NCBI RefSeq assembly: GCF_036898095.1
Contig: NC_090767.1
Span: 28,819,827-28,883,826 of the forward strand
DNA length: 64,000 nt
Reading direction: 5' to 3'
Origin: Palaemon carinicauda
Lineage: Eukaryota > Arthropoda > Malacostraca > Decapoda > Palaemonidae
Position numbers and translations under genes: made by a program. This document shows, piece by piece, positions 43,101 through 58,200 of the stretch. The notes under the pieces are model-generated. The model was given only the letters and a program-made list of their open reading frames with translations. It made no database searches and was not told the DNA's origin. Each line of letters begins with the position of its first letter. Within the stretch, counting starts at the first letter, position 1.

Positions 43101-43940
43101 AATTGGCCAAACTAGCACAAGAATTGACAAACTTACACAAGAATTGGCCAACTAGCACAAGAATTGGCCAACTGCACAAGAATTGGCCAACTAGCACAAG
43201 AATTGGCCAACTGGCACAAGAATTGGCCAACTAGCACAAGAATTGACAAACTTACACAAGAATTGGCCAACTAGCACAAGAATTGGCCAACTGGCACAAG
43301 AATTGGCCAACTGCACAAGAATTGCCAACTTACACAAGAATTGGCCAACTAGCACAAGAATTGGCCAACTGGCACGAGAATTGGCCAACTGGCACAAGAA
43401 TTGGCCAACTAGCACAAGAATTGACAAACTTACACAAGAATTGGCCAACTGGCAAGAATTGGCCAACTGGCACAAGAATTGGCCAACTGCACAAGAATTG
43501 ACAAACTTACACAAGAATTGGCCAACTAGCACAAGAATTGGCCAACTGGCACAAGAATTGGCCAACTGCACAAGAATTGGCCAACTTACACAAGAATTGG
43601 CCAACTAGCACAAGAATTGGCCAACTGCACAAGAATTGGCCAACTAGCACAAGAATTGGCCAACTGGCACAAGAATTGGCCAACTAGCACAAGAATTGGC
43701 CAACTGCACAAGAATTGACAAACTTACACAAGAATTGGCCAACTAGCACAAGAATTGGCCAACTGGCACAAGAATTGGCCAACTGCACAAGAATTGACAA
43801 ACTTACACAAGAATTGGCCAACTAGCACAAGAATTGGCCAACTGGCAAAGAATTGGCCAACTAGCACAAGAATTGGCCAACATGCACAAGAATTGACAAA
43901 CTTACACAAGAATTGGCCAACTAGCACAAGAATTGGCCAA
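37151..43940. repeat. Indel-rich satellite block between duplication copies
   Basis: This is ordinary satellite with a very high share of shortened monomers and short runs in which ctagca and ctgca monomers alternate without the gacaaactta phase marker, for example near 37,660-37,740 and 40,380-40,600. Junction gaattagaattgg occurs near 37,766 and 42,185. It may be the remainder of a ~19.3-kb unit whose second copy would be 56.5 kb onward, but I could not follow a constant offset reliably in this part. Confidence 0.7.
41405..42190. repeat. Local duplication, left copy (~2.96-kb offset)
   Basis: The stretch from the shortened monomer ggccaacagaattgg (41,405) to the gaattagaattgg junction (42,185) recurs at 44,368-45,151, offset 2,963-2,966 bp. 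It includes the unusual consecutive features ggccaacag, ctagcaagaatt and a shortened monomer before ttggacaaac. This is a separate, more local duplication than the 19.35-kb one. Confidence 0.72.
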
Positions 43941-46900
43941 CTGGCAAGAATTGGCCAACATGCACAAGAATTGACAAACTTACACAAGAATTGGCCAACT
44001 AGCACAAGAATTGGCCAACTGGCACAAGAATTGGCCAACTGGCACAAGAATTGACAACTTACACAAGAATTGGCCAATTGGCACAAGAATTGGCCAACTG
44101 CACAAGAATTGACAAACTTACACAAGAATTGGCCAACTAGCACAAGAATTGGCCAACTGGCACGAGAATTGGCCAACTGCACAAGAATTGGCCAACTTAC
44201 ACAAGAATTGGCCAACTGGCACAAGAATTGGCCAACTAGCACAAGAATTGGCCAACTGGCAAGAATTGGCCAACATGCACAAGAATTGACAAACTTACAC
44301 AAGAATTGGCCAACTAGCACAAGAATTGGCCAACTGGCACGAGAATTGGCCAACTGGCACAAGAATTGGCCAACAGAATTGGCCAACTAGCAAGAATTGG
44401 CCAACTGCACAAGAATTGGACAACTTACACAAGAATTGGCCAACTAGCACAAGAATTGGCCAAATGCACAAGAATTGGACAAACTTACACAAGAATTGGC
44501 CAACTGGCACAAGAATTGGCCAACTGGCACAAGAATTGACAAACTTACACAAGAATTGGCCAACTAGCACGAGAATTGGCCAACTGGCAAAGAATTGGCC
44601 AACATGCACAAGAATTGACAAACTTACACAAGAATTGGCCAACTAGCACAAGAATTGGCCAACTGGCACGAGAATTGGCCAACTGGCACAAGAATTGGCC
44701 AACATGCACAAGAATTGACAAACTTACACAAGAATTGGCCAACTAGCACAAGAATTGGCCAACTGGCACAGAATTGGCCAACTGGCACAAGAATTGACAA
44801 ACTTACACAAGAATTGGCCAACTAGCACAAGAATTGGCCAACTGGCACGAGAATTGGCCAACTGGCACAAGAATTGGCCAACATGCACAAGAATTGACAA
44901 ACTTACACAAGAATTGGCCAACTAGCACAAGAATTGGCCAACTGGCACAAGAATTGGCCAACATGCACAAGAATTGACAAACTTACACAAGAATTGGCCA
45001 ACTGGCACAAGAATTGGCCAACTAGCACAAGAATTGACAAACTTACACAAGAATTGGCCAACTAGCACAAGAATTGGCCAACTGGCACGAGAATTGGCCA
45101 ACATGCACAAGAATTGACAAACTTACACAAGAATTGGCCAACTAGCACAAGAATTAGAATTGGCCAATGGCACAAGAATTGGCCAACTAGCACAAGAATT
45201 GGCCAACATGCACAAGAATTGACAAACTTACACAAGAATTGGCCAACTAGCACAAGAATTGGCCAACTGGCACGAGAATTGGCCAACTGGCACAAGAATT
45301 GGCCAACATGCACAAGAATTGACAAACTTACACAAGAATTGGCCAACTAGCACGAGAATTGGCCAACTAGCACAAGAATTGGCCAACATGCACAAGAATT
45401 GACAAACTTACACAAGAATTGGCCAACTAGCACAAGAATTGGCCAACTGGCACGAGAATTGGCCAACTAGCACAAGAATTGGCCAACATGCACAAGAATT
45501 GACAAACTTACACAAGAATTGGCCAACTAGCACAAGAATTGGCCAACTGGCACGAGAATTGGCCAACTAGCACAAGAATTGGCCAACATGCACAAGAATT
45601 GACAACTTACACAAGAATTGGCCAACTAGCACAAGAATTGGCCAACTGGCACGAGAATTGGCCAACTAGCACAAGAATTGGCCAACATGCACAAGAATTG
45701 ACAACTTACACAAGAATTGGCCAACTAGCACAAGAATTGGCCAACTGGCACGAGAATTGGCCAACTAGCACAAGAATTGGCCAACTTACACAAGAATTGG
45801 CCAACTAGCACAAGAATTGGCCAACTGGCACGAGAATTGGCCAACTGGCACAAGAATTGGCCAACTTACACAAGAATTGGCCAACTAGCACAAGAATTGA
45901 CAAACTTACACAAGAATTGGCCAACTGGCACAAGAATTGGCCAACTGGCACAAGAATTGGCCAACTAGCACAGAATTGGCCAACTAGCACAAGAATTGAC
46001 AAACTTACACAAGAATTGGCCAACTAGCACAAGAATTGGCCAACTGGCACAAGAATTGGCCAACTAGCACAGAATTGGCCAACTAGCACAAGAATTGACA
46101 ACTAGCACAAGAATTGGCCAACTAGCACAAGAATTGGCCAACTGCACAAGAATTGGCCAACTGGCACGAGAATTGGCCAACTGGCACAAGAATTGGCCAA
46201 CTAGCACAAGAATTGGACAACTTACACAAGAATTGGCCAACTGGCACAAGAATTGGCCAACTGGCACGAGAATTGGCCAACTGCACAAGAATTGGCCAAC
46301 TTACACAAGAATTGGCCAACTAGCACAAGAATTGGCCAACTGGCACGAGAATTGGCCAACTGCACAAGAATTGGCCAACTAGCACAAGAATTGACAACTT
46401 ACACAAGAATTGGCCAACTGGCACGAGAATTGGCCAACTGGCACAAGAATTGGCCAACATGCACAAGAATTGACAAACTTACACAAGAATTGGCCAACTA
46501 GCACAAGAATTGGCCAACTGGCACAAGAATTGGCCAACTGCACAAGAATTGACAAACTTACACAAGAATTGGCCAACTAGCACAAGAATTGGCCAACTGC
46601 ACAAGAATTGGCCAACTAGCACAAGAATTGGCCAACTGGCACAAGAATTGGCCAACTAGCACAAGAATTGGCCAACTAGCACAAGAATTGACAACTTACA
46701 CAAGAATTGGCCAACTGCACAAGAATTGGCCAACTGGCACGAATTGGCCAACTGGCACAAGAATTGACAAACTTACACAAGAATTGGCCAACTAGCACAA
46801 GAATTGGCCAACTGCACAAGAATTGGCCAACTGGCACAAGAATTGGCCAACATGCACAAGAATTGACAAACTTACACAAGAATTGGCCAACTAGCACAAG

Positions 46901-49900
46901 AATTGGCCAACTGGCACAAGAATTGGCCAACTGCACAAGAATTGACAAACTTACACAAGAATTGGCCAACTGGCACAAGAATTGGCCAACTAGCACAAGA
47001 ATTGACAACTTACACAAGAATTGGCCAACTAGCACAAGAATTGGCCAACTGGCACGAGAATTGGCCAACTGCACAAGAATTGACAACTTACACAAGAATT
47101 GGCCAACTAGCACAAGAATTGGCCAACTAGCACAAGAATTGGCCAACTAGCACAAGAATTGGCCAACTGCACAAGAATTGACAACTTACACAAGAATTGG
47201 CCAACTAGCACAAGAATTGGCCAACTGGCACGAGAATTGGCCAACTGGCACAAGAATTGGCCAACATGCACAAGAATTGACAAACTTACACAAGAATTGG
47301 CCAACTAGCACAAGAATTGGCCAACTGGCACAAGAATTGGCCAACATGCACAAGAATTGACAAACTTACACAAGAATTGGCCAACTAGCACAAGAATTGG
47401 CCAACTGGCAAGAATTGGCCAACTGGCACAAGAATTGGCCAACTGCACAAGAATTGACAACTTACACAAGAATTGGCCAACTGGCACAAGAATTGGCCAA
47501 CTGGCACAAGAATTGGCCAACATGCACAAGAATTGACAACTTACACAAGAATTGGCCAACTAGCACAAGAATTGGCCAACTGGCACAAGAATTGACAACT
47601 TACACAAGAATTGGCCAACTAGCACAAGAATTGGCCAACTGGCACGAGAATTGGCCAACTAGCACAAGAATTGGCCAACTGGCACAAGAATTGGCCAACT
47701 AGCACAAGAATTGGCCAACTACACAAGAATTGGCCAACTAGCACAAGAATTGGCCAACTAGCACGAGAATTGGCCAACTGGCACAAGAATTGGCCAACAT
47801 GCACAAGAATTGACAAACTTACACAAGAATTGGCCAACTAGCACAAGAATTGACAAACTTACACAAGAATTGGCCAACTAGCACAAGAATTGGCCAACTA
47901 GCACGAGAATTGGCCAACTGGCACGAGAATTGGCCAACTGGCACAAGAATTGGACAAACTTACACAAGAATTGGCCAACTAGCACAAGAATTGGCCAACT
48001 GCACGAGAATTGGCCAACTGGCACAAGAATTGGCCAACATGCACAAGAATTGACAAACTTACACAAGAATTGGCCAACTAGCACAAGAATTGGCCAACTG
48101 GCACGAGAATTGGCCAAATGCACAAGAATTGACAAACTTACACAAGAATTGGCCAACTGGCACAAGAATTGGCCAACTAGCACAAGAATTGACAAACTTA
48201 CACAAGAATTGGCCAACTAGCACAAGAATTGGCCAACTGGCACGAGAATTGGCCAACATGCACAAGAATTGACAAACTTACACAAGAATTGGCCAACTAG
48301 CACGAGAATTGGCCAACTAGCACAAGAATTGGCCAACTAGCACAAGAATTGGCCAACATGCACAAGAATTGACAAACTTACGCAGAATTGGCCAACTAGC
48401 ACAAGAATTGGCCAACTGGCACGAGAATTGGCCAACTGGCATAAGAATTGGCCAACATGCACAAGAATTGACAAACTTACACAAGAATTGGCCAACTAGC
48501 ACAAGAATTGGCCAACTGGCACGAGAATTGGCCAACTGGCACAAGAATTGGCCAACATGCACAAGAATTGACAAACTTACACAAGAATTGGCCAACTGGC
48601 ACAAGAATTGGCCAACTAGCACAAGAATTGACAAACTTCCACAAGAATTGGCCAACTAGCACAAGAATTGGCCAACTGGCACGAGAATTGGCCAACTGCA
48701 CAAGAATTGACAAACTTACACAAGAATTGGCCAACTAGCACAAGAATTAGCCAATTGGCCAACTAGCATGAAAATTGGCCAACTAGCAAAGAATTGGCCA
48801 ACATGCACAAGAATTGACAAACTTACGCAAGAATTGGCCAACTAGCACAAGAATTGGCCAACTGGCACGAGAATTGGCCAACTGGCACAAGAATTGGCCA
48901 ACATGCACAAGAATTGACAAACTTACACAAGAATTGGCCAACTAGCACGAGAATTGGCCAACTGGCACAAGAATTGGCCAACATGCACAAGAATTGACAA
49001 ACTTAACAAGAATTGGCCAACTAGCACAAGAATTGGCCAACTCACGAGAATTGGCCAACTAGCACAAGAATTGGCCAACATGCACAAGAATTGACAAACT
49101 TACACAAGAATTGGCCAACTAGCACGAGAATTGGCCAACTGGCACGAGAATTGGCCAACTAGCACAAGAATTGGCCAACATGCACAAGAATTGACAACTT
49201 ACACAAGAATTGGCCAACTAGCACAAGAATTGGCCAATGGCACGAGAATTGGCCAACTAGCACAAGAATTGGCCAACATGCACAAGAATTGACAACTTAC
49301 ACAAGAATTGGCCAACTAGCACAAGAATTGGCCAACTGGCACGAGAATTGGCCAACTAGCACAAGAATTGGCCAACTTACACAAGAATTGGCCAACTAGC
49401 ACGAGAATTGGCCAACTGGCACGAGAATTGGCCAACAGCACAAGAATTGACAAACTTATACAAGAATTGGCCAACTAGCACAAGAATTGACAAACTTACA
49501 CAAGAATTGGCCAACTGGCACGAGAATTGGCCAACTGGCACAAGAATTGGCCAACTGCACAGAATTGGCCAACTGGCACAAGAATTGACAAACTTACACA
49601 AGAATTGGCCAACTGGCACGAGAATTGGCCAACTAGCACTAGAATTGGCCAACTAGCACAAGAATTGACAAACTTACACAAGAATTGGCCAACTAGCACA
49701 AGAATTGGCCAACTGCACAAGAATTGGCCAACTGGCACGAGAATTGGCCAACTGGCACAAGAATTGGCCAACTAGCACAAGAATTGACAAACTTACACAA
49801 GAATTGGCCAACTAGCACAAGAATTGGCCAACTGGCACGAGAATTGGCCAACTGGCACAAGAATTGGCCAACTAGCACAAGAATTGGCCAACTGGCACAA

Positions 49901-52900
49901 GAATTGGCCAACTGGCACGAGAATTGGCCAACTGGCACAAGAATTGGCCAACTAGCACAAGAATTGACAAACTTACACAAGAATTGGCCAACTGGCACGA
50001 GAATTGGCCAACTAGCACAAGAATTGGCCAACATGCACAAGAATTGACAAACTTACACAAGAATTGGCCAACTAGCACAAGAATTGGCCAACTGGCACGA
50101 GAATTGGCCAACATGCACAAGAATTGACAAACTTACACAAGAATTGGCCAACTAGCACAAGAATTGGCCAACTGGCACAAGAATTGGCCAACTAGCACAA
50201 GAATTGGCCAACTGGCACAAGAATTGACAAACTTACACAAGAATTGGCCAACTAGCACAAGAATTGACAACTTACACAAGAATTGGCCAACATGCACAAG
50301 AATTGGCCAACTGGCACGAGAATTGGCCAACTGGCACAAGAATTGGCCAATTAGCACAAGAATTGACAAACTTACACAAGAATTGGCCAACTAGCACAAG
50401 AATTGGCCAACTGGCAAGAGGATTGGCCAACTGGCACAAGAATTGGCCAACTAGCAAAGAATTGGCCAACTGCACAAGAATTGACAAACTTACACAAGAA
50501 TTGGCCAACTAGCACAAGAATTGGCCAACATGCACAGAATTGAAAACTTACACAAGAATTGGCCAACTAGCACAAGAATTGCCAACTGGCACAAGAATTG
50601 GCCAACTGCACAAGAATTGACAAACTTACACAAGAATTGGCCAACTGGCACGAGAATTGGCCAACTAGCAAAGAATTGGCCAACATGCACAAGAATTGAC
50701 AAACTTACACAAGAATTGGCCAACTAGCACAAGAATTGGCCAACTGGCACGAGAATTGGCCAACGGCACAAGAATTGGCCAACATGCACAAGAATTGAAA
50801 ACTTACACAAGAATTGGCCAACTAGCACAAGAATTGGCCAACTGGCACGAATTGGCCAACTGGCACAAGAATTGACAAACTTACACAAGAATTGGCCAAC
50901 TAGCACAAGAATTGGCAACTGCACGAGAATTGGCCAACTGGCACAAGAATTGGCCAACATGCACAAGAATTGACAAACTTACACAAGAATTGGCCAACTA
51001 GCACAAGAATTGGCCAACTGGCACGAAGAATTGGCCAACATGCACAAGAATTGACAAACTTACACAAGAATTGGCCAACTGGCACAAGAATTGGCCAACT
51101 AGCACAAGAATTGACAAACTTCCACAAGAATTGGCCAACTAGCACAAGAATTGGCCAACTGGCACGAGAATTGGCCAACTGCACAAGAATTGACAAACTT
51201 ACACAAGAATTGGCCAACTGGCACGAGAATTGGCCAACTAGCACAAGAATTGGCCAACTAGCCAAGAATTGGCCAACATGCACAAGAATTGACAAACTTA
51301 CACAAGAATTGGCCAACTACACAAGAATTGGCCAACTAGCACAAGAATTGGCCAACTGGCACGAGAATTGGCCAACTGGCACAAGAATTGGCCAACATGC
51401 ACAAGAATTGACAAACTTACACAAGAATTGGCCAACTAGCACGAGAATTGGCCAACTGGCACGAGAATTGGCCAACTATGCACAAGAATTGACAAACTTA
51501 CACAAGAATTGGCCAACTAGCACAAGAATTGGCCAACTGGCACAAGAATTGACAACTTACACAAGAATTGGCCAACTAGCACAAGAATTGGCCAACTGGC
51601 ACGAGAATTGGCCAACTAGCACAAGAATTGGCCAATACACAAGAATTGGCCAACTAGCACAAGAATTGGCCAACTAGCACGAGAATTGGCCAACTGGCAC
51701 GAGAATTGGCCAACATGCACAAAATTGACAAACTTATACAAGAATTGGCCAACTAGCACAAGAATTGACAAACTTACACAAGAATTGGCAACTTACACAA
51801 GAATTGGCCAACTAGCACAAGAATTGGCCAACTGCACGAGAATTGGCCAACTGGCACAAGAATTGGCCAACATGCACAAGAATTGACAAACTTACACAAG
51901 AATTGGCCAACTAGCACAAGAATTGGCCAACTGGCACGAGAATTGGCCAACTGCACAAGAATTGACAAACTTACACAAGAATTGGCCAACTGGCACAAGA
52001 ATTGGCCAACTAGCACAAGAATTGACAAACTTCACAAGAATTGGCCAACTAGCACAAGAATTGGCCAACTGGCACGAGAATTGGCCAACATGCACAAGAA
52101 TTGACAAACTTACACAAGAATTGGCCAACTGGCACGAGAATTGGCCAACTAGCACAAGAATTGGCCAACTAGCACAAGAATTGGCCAACATGCACAAGAA
52201 TTGACAAACTTACACAAGAATTGGCCAACTAGCACAAGAATTGGCCAACTGGCACGAGAATTGGCCAACTGGCACAAGAATTGGCCAACATGCACAAGAA
52301 TTGACAAACTTACACAAGAATTGGCCAACTAGCACAAGAATTGGCCAACTGGCACGAGAATTGGCCAACTGGCACAAGAATTGGCCAACATGCACAAGAA
52401 TTGACAAACTTAACAAGAATTGGCCAACTAGCACAAGAATTGGCCAACTGGCATGAGAATTGGCCAACTGGCACAAGAATTGGCCAACATGCACAAGAAT
52501 TGACAAACTTACACAAGAATTGGCCAACTAGCACAAGAATTGGCCAACTGGCAAGAATTGGCCAACTAGCACAAGAATTGACAACTTACACAAGAATTGG
52601 CCAACTAGCACAAGAATTGGCCAACTGGCACGAGAATTGACAACTTACACAAGAATTGGCCAACTAGCACAAGAATTGGCCAACTGGCACGAGAATTGGC
52701 CAACTAGCACAAGAATTGGCCAACTACACAAGAATTGGCCAACTAGCACAAGAATTGGCCAACTAGCACGAGAATTGGCCAACTGCACAAGAATTGGCCA
52801 ACATGCACAAGAATTGACAAACTTATACAAGAATTGGCCAACTAGCACAAGAATTGACAAACTTACACAAGAATTGGCCAACTAGCACAAGAATTGGCCA

Positions 52901-55900
52901 ACTAGCACGAGAATTGGCCAACTGGCACAAGAATTGGCCAACTAGCACAAGAATTGGCCAACTGGCACGAGAATTGGCCAACTGGCACAAGAATTGGCCA
53001 ACATGCACAAGAATTGACAAACTTACACAAGAATTGGCCAACTAGCACAAGAATTGGCCAACTGGCACGAGAATTGACAAACTTACACAAGAATTGGCCA
53101 ACTGCACAAGAATTGGCCAACTGGCACAAGAATTGGCCAACTAGCACAAGAATTGGCCAACTAGCACAAGAATTGACAACTTACACAAGAATTGGCCAAC
53201 TAGCACAAGAATTGGCCAACTAGCACAAGAATTGGCCAACTGCACAAGAATTGGCCAACTGGCACGAGAATTGGCCAACTGGCACAAGAATTGGCCAACT
53301 AGCACAAGAATTGACAAACTTACACAAGAATTGGCCAACTAGCGCAAGAATTGGCCAACTGGCACGAGAATTGGCCAACATGCACAAGAATTGACAAACT
53401 TACACAGAATTGGCCAACTAGCACAAGAATTGGCCAACTGCACAAGAATTGACAAACTTACACAAGAATTGGCCAACTAGCACAAGAATTGGCCAACTGG
53501 CACAAGAATTGGCCAACTGGCACGAGAATTGGCCAACTGGCACAAGAATTGGCCAACTAGCACAAGAATTGGCCAACTGGCACAAGAATTGGCCAACATG
53601 CACAAGAATTGACAAACTTACACAAGAATTGGCCAACTAGCACAAGAATTGGCCAACTGGCACGAGAATTGGCCAACTGGCACAAGAATTGGCCAACTGG
53701 CACAAGAATTGACAACTACACAAGAATTGGCCAACTGGCACAAGAATTGGCCAACTAGCACAAGAATTGGCCAACTGCACAAGAATTGACAACTTACACA
53801 AGAATTGGCCAACTAGCACAAGAATTGGCCAACATGCACAAGAATTGACAAACTTACACAAGAATTGGCCAACTAGCACAAGAATTGACAAACTTACACA
53901 AGAATTGGCCAACTAGCACAAGAATTGGCCAACTGGCACAAGAATTGGCCAACTAGCACAAGAATTGGCCAACTGGCACAAGAATTGGCCAACTAGCACA
54001 AGAATTGACAAACTTACACAAGAATTGGCCAACTAGCACAAGAATTGGCCAACGGGCACAAGAATTGGCCAACTAGCAAGAATTGGCCAACTGCACAAGA
54101 ATTGACAAACTTACACAAGAATTGGCCAACTAGCAAAGAATTGGCCAACTGGCACGAGAATTGGCCAACTAGCACAAGGAATTGGCCAACTAGCACAAGA
54201 ATTGGCCAACATGCACAAGAATTGACAAACTTACACAAGAATTGGCCAACTAGCACAAGAATTGGCCAACTGGCACAAGAATTGGCCAACTGCACAAGAA
54301 TTGACAAACTTACACAAGAATTGGCCAACTAGCACAAGAATTGGCCAACTGGCAAGAGAATTGGCCAACTAGCACAAGAATTGGCCAACTGCACAAGAAT
54401 TGGCCAACTACACAAGAATTGGCCAACTATCACAAGAATTGCCAACTGGCAAGAATTGGCCAACTGCACAAGAATTGACAAACTTACACAAGAATTGGCC
54501 AACTAGCACAAGAATTGGCCAACTGGCACAAGAATTGACAAACTACACAAGAATTGGCCAACTGGCACAAGAATTGGCCAACTGCACAAACTTACACAAG
54601 AATTGGCCAACTAGCACAAGAATTGGCCAACTGGCACGAGAATTGGCCAACTAGCACAAGAATTGGCCAACATGCACAAGAATTGACAAACTTACACAAG
54701 AATTGGCCAACTAGCACAAGAATTGGCCAACTGGCACGAGAATTGGCCAACATGCACAAGAATTGACAAACTTACACAAGAATTGGCCAACTAGCACAAG
54801 AATTGGCCAACTGGCACAAGAATTGACAAACTTACACAAGAATTGGCCAACTGGCACAAGAATTGGCCAACTGCACAAGAATTGACAAACTTACACAAGA
54901 ATTGGCCAACTGCACAAGAATTGGCCAACTGGCACAAGAATTGGCCAACTGCACAAGAATTGACAAACTTACACAAGAATTGGCCAACTGGCACAAGAAT
55001 TGGCCAACTGGCACAAGAATTGGCCAACTAGCACAAGAATTGACAAACTTACACAAGAATTGGCCAACTGGCACAAGAATTGCCAACTGGCACGAGAATT
55101 GGCCAACTAGCACAAGAATTGGCCAACTAGCACAAGAATTGGCCAACTGCACAAGAATTGGCCAACTAGCACAAGAATTGGCCAACTGTACAAGAATTGA
55201 AAACTTACACAAGAATTGGCCAACTGGCACAAGAATTGGCCAACTGGCACAAGAATTGACAAACTTACACAAGAATTGGCCAACTAGCACAAGAATTGGC
55301 CAACTAGCAAAGAATTGGCCAACTGCACAAGAATTGACAAACTTACACAAGAATTGGCCAACTAGCACAAGAATTGGCCAACTGGCACGAGAATTGGCCA
55401 ACGGCACAAGAATTGGCCAACATGCACAAGAATTGCCAACTAGCACAAGAATTGGCCAACTAGCACAAGAATTGGCCAACTGGCACAAGAATTGGCCAAC
55501 TGCACAAGAATTGACAAACTTACACAAGAATTGGCCAACTAGCACAAGAATTGGCCAACTGGCACGAGAATTGGCCAACTGGCACAAGAATTGGCCAACA
55601 TGCACAAGAATTGACAAACTTACACAAGAATTGGCCAACTGGCACAAGAATTGGCCAACTAGCACAAGAATTGAAAACTTGCACAAGAATTGGCCAACTA
55701 GCACAAGAATTGGCCAACTGGCACGAGAATTGGCCAACATGCACAAGAATTGACAAACTTGCACAAGAATTGGCCAACTAGCACAAGAATTGGCCAACTG
55801 GCACGAGAATTGGCCAACTGCACAAGAATTGGCCAACTAGCACAAGAATTGGCCAACTGCACAAGAATTGACAAACTTACACAAGAATTGGCCAACTAGC

Positions 55901-56470
55901 ACAAGAATTGGCCAACTGGCACGAGAATTGGCCAACTGGCACAAGAATTGGCCAACTGCACAAGAATTGACAAACTTACACAAGAATTGGCCAACTGGCA
56001 CGAGAATTGGCCAACTGGCACAAGAATTGGCCAACATGCACAAGAATTGGCCAACTAGCACAAGAATTGGCCAACTGGCACAAGAATTGGCCAACTGGCA
56101 CAAGAATTGGCCAACTGCACAAGAATTGACAAACTTACACAAGAATTGGCCAACTAGCACAAGAATTGGCCAATTGGCACGAGAATTGGCCAACTAGCAC
56201 AAGAATTGGCCAACTAGCACAAGAATTGACAAACTTACACAAGAATTGGCCAACTAGCACAAGAATTGGCCAACTGGCACGAGAATTGGCCAACTAGCAC
56301 AAGAATTGGCCAACATGCACAAGAATTGACAAACTTACACAAGAATTGGCCAACTAGCACAAGAATTGGCCAATGGCAAGAATTGGCCAACTAGCACAAG
56401 AATTGGCCAACTTACACAAGAATTGGCCAACTAGCACGAGAATTGGCCAACTGGCAAGAATTGGCCAACA
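43941..56470. repeat. Segmental duplication inside the array, right copy
   Basis: This is the right-hand partner of 24,591-37,150. Landmarks keep their order and spacing, with the offset shrinking gradually from about 19,350 near 45 kb to about 19,326 near 56 kb as small indels accumulate. Examples of divergence are gctctagaatagg at 30.3 kb against gcactagaattgg at 49.6 kb, and ggccaacagtcacgag near 29,692 against ggccaactcacgag near 49,036. The longest open frames of the array (54,832-55,836 on the minus strand and 54,863-55,753 on the plus strand) lie here and are treated as non-coding. Confidence 0.83.
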
Positions 56471-58200
56471 TGCACAAGAATTGACAAACTATACAAGAAT
56501 TGGCCAACTAGCACAAGAATTGGCCAACTAGCACAAGAATTGGCCAACTAGCACAAGAATTGGCCAACTTACACAAGAATTGGCCAACTAGCACGAGAAT
56601 TGGCCAACTGGCACAAGAATTGGCCAACTGCACAAGAATTGGCCAACTTACACAAGAATTGGCCAACTAGCACAAGAATTGGCCAACTGCACAAGAATTG
56701 GCCAACTGGCACAAGAATTGGCCAACTGCACAAGAATTGACAAACTTACACAAGAATTGGCCAACTAGCACAAGAATTGGCCAACTACACAAGAATTGGC
56801 CAACTGGCACAAGAATTGACAAACTTACACAAGAATTGGCCAACTGGCACAAGAATTGGCCAACATGCACAAGAATTGACAAACTTACACAAGAATTGGC
56901 CAACTAGCACAAGAATTGGACAAACTTACACAAGAATTGGCCAACTAGCACAAGAATTGGCCAACTGGCACAAGAATTGGCCAACTAGCAAGAATTGGCC
57001 AACTGGCACAAGAATTGGCCAACTAGCACAAGAATTGACAAACTTACACAAGAATTGGCCAACTAGCACAAGAATTGGCCAACTGGCACGAGAATTGGCC
57101 AACTAGCACAAGAATTGGCCAACTGCACAAGAATTGGCCAACTGCACAAGAATTGGCCAACTAGCACAAGAATTGGCCAACTAGCACAAGAATTGCAAAC
57201 TTACACAAGAATTGGCCAACTAGCACAAGAATTGGCCAACTGGCACAAGAATTGGCCAACATGCACAAGAATTGGCCAACTGGCACGAGAATTGGCCAAC
57301 TAGCACAAGAATTGGCCAACATGCACAAGAATTGACAACTTACACAAGAATTGGCCAACTAGCACAAGAATTGGCCAACTGGCACGAGAATTGGCCAACT
57401 GGCACAAGAATTGGCCAACAGCACAAGAATTGACAAACTTACACAAGAATTGGCCAACAGCACAAGAATTGACAAACTTACACAAGAATTGGCCAACATG
57501 CACAAGAATTGACAACTTACACAAGAATTGGCCAACTGGCACAAGAATTGACAAACTTACACAAGAATTGGCCAACTAGCACAAGAATTGGCCAACTGGC
57601 AGAGAATTGGCCAACTGGCACAAGAATTGGCCAACATGCACAAGAATTGGCCAACTGGCACAAGAATTGGCCAACTGGCACAAGAATTGGCCAACTGCAC
57701 AAGAATTGAAACTTCACAAGAATTGGCCAACTAGCACAAGAATTGGCCAACTGGCACGAGAATTGACAAACTAGCACAAGAATTGGCCAACTGGCACAAG
57801 AATTGGCCAACTGCACAAGAATTGGCCAACTGGCACGAGAATTGGCCAACTAGCCCAAGAATTGGCCAACATGCACAAGAATTGACAAACTTACACAAGA
57901 ATTGGCCAACTAGCACAAGAATTGGCCAACTGGCACGAGAATTGGCCAACTGGCACAAGAATTGGCCAACATGCACAAGAATTGACAAACTTACACAAGA
58001 ATTGGCCAACTAGCACGAGAATTGGCCAACTGGCACAAGAATTGGCCAACATGCACAAGAATTGGCCAACTAGCACAAGAATTGGCCAACTGGCACGAGA
58101 ATTGGCCAACATGCACAAGAATAGGCCAACATGCACAAGAATTGACAAACTTACACAAGAATTGGGCAACTAGCACGAGAATTGGCCAATTGGCACGAGA
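56471..58200. repeat. Satellite block with mixed short units
   Basis: Continuous satellite monomers with frequent one-base losses. Successive truncated units such as ccaacagcacaag occur near 57,420 and 57,458. A gcccaag variant near 57,852 resembles those near 12,811, 17,653 and 36,511. No non-satellite sequence was seen. Confidence 0.75.
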
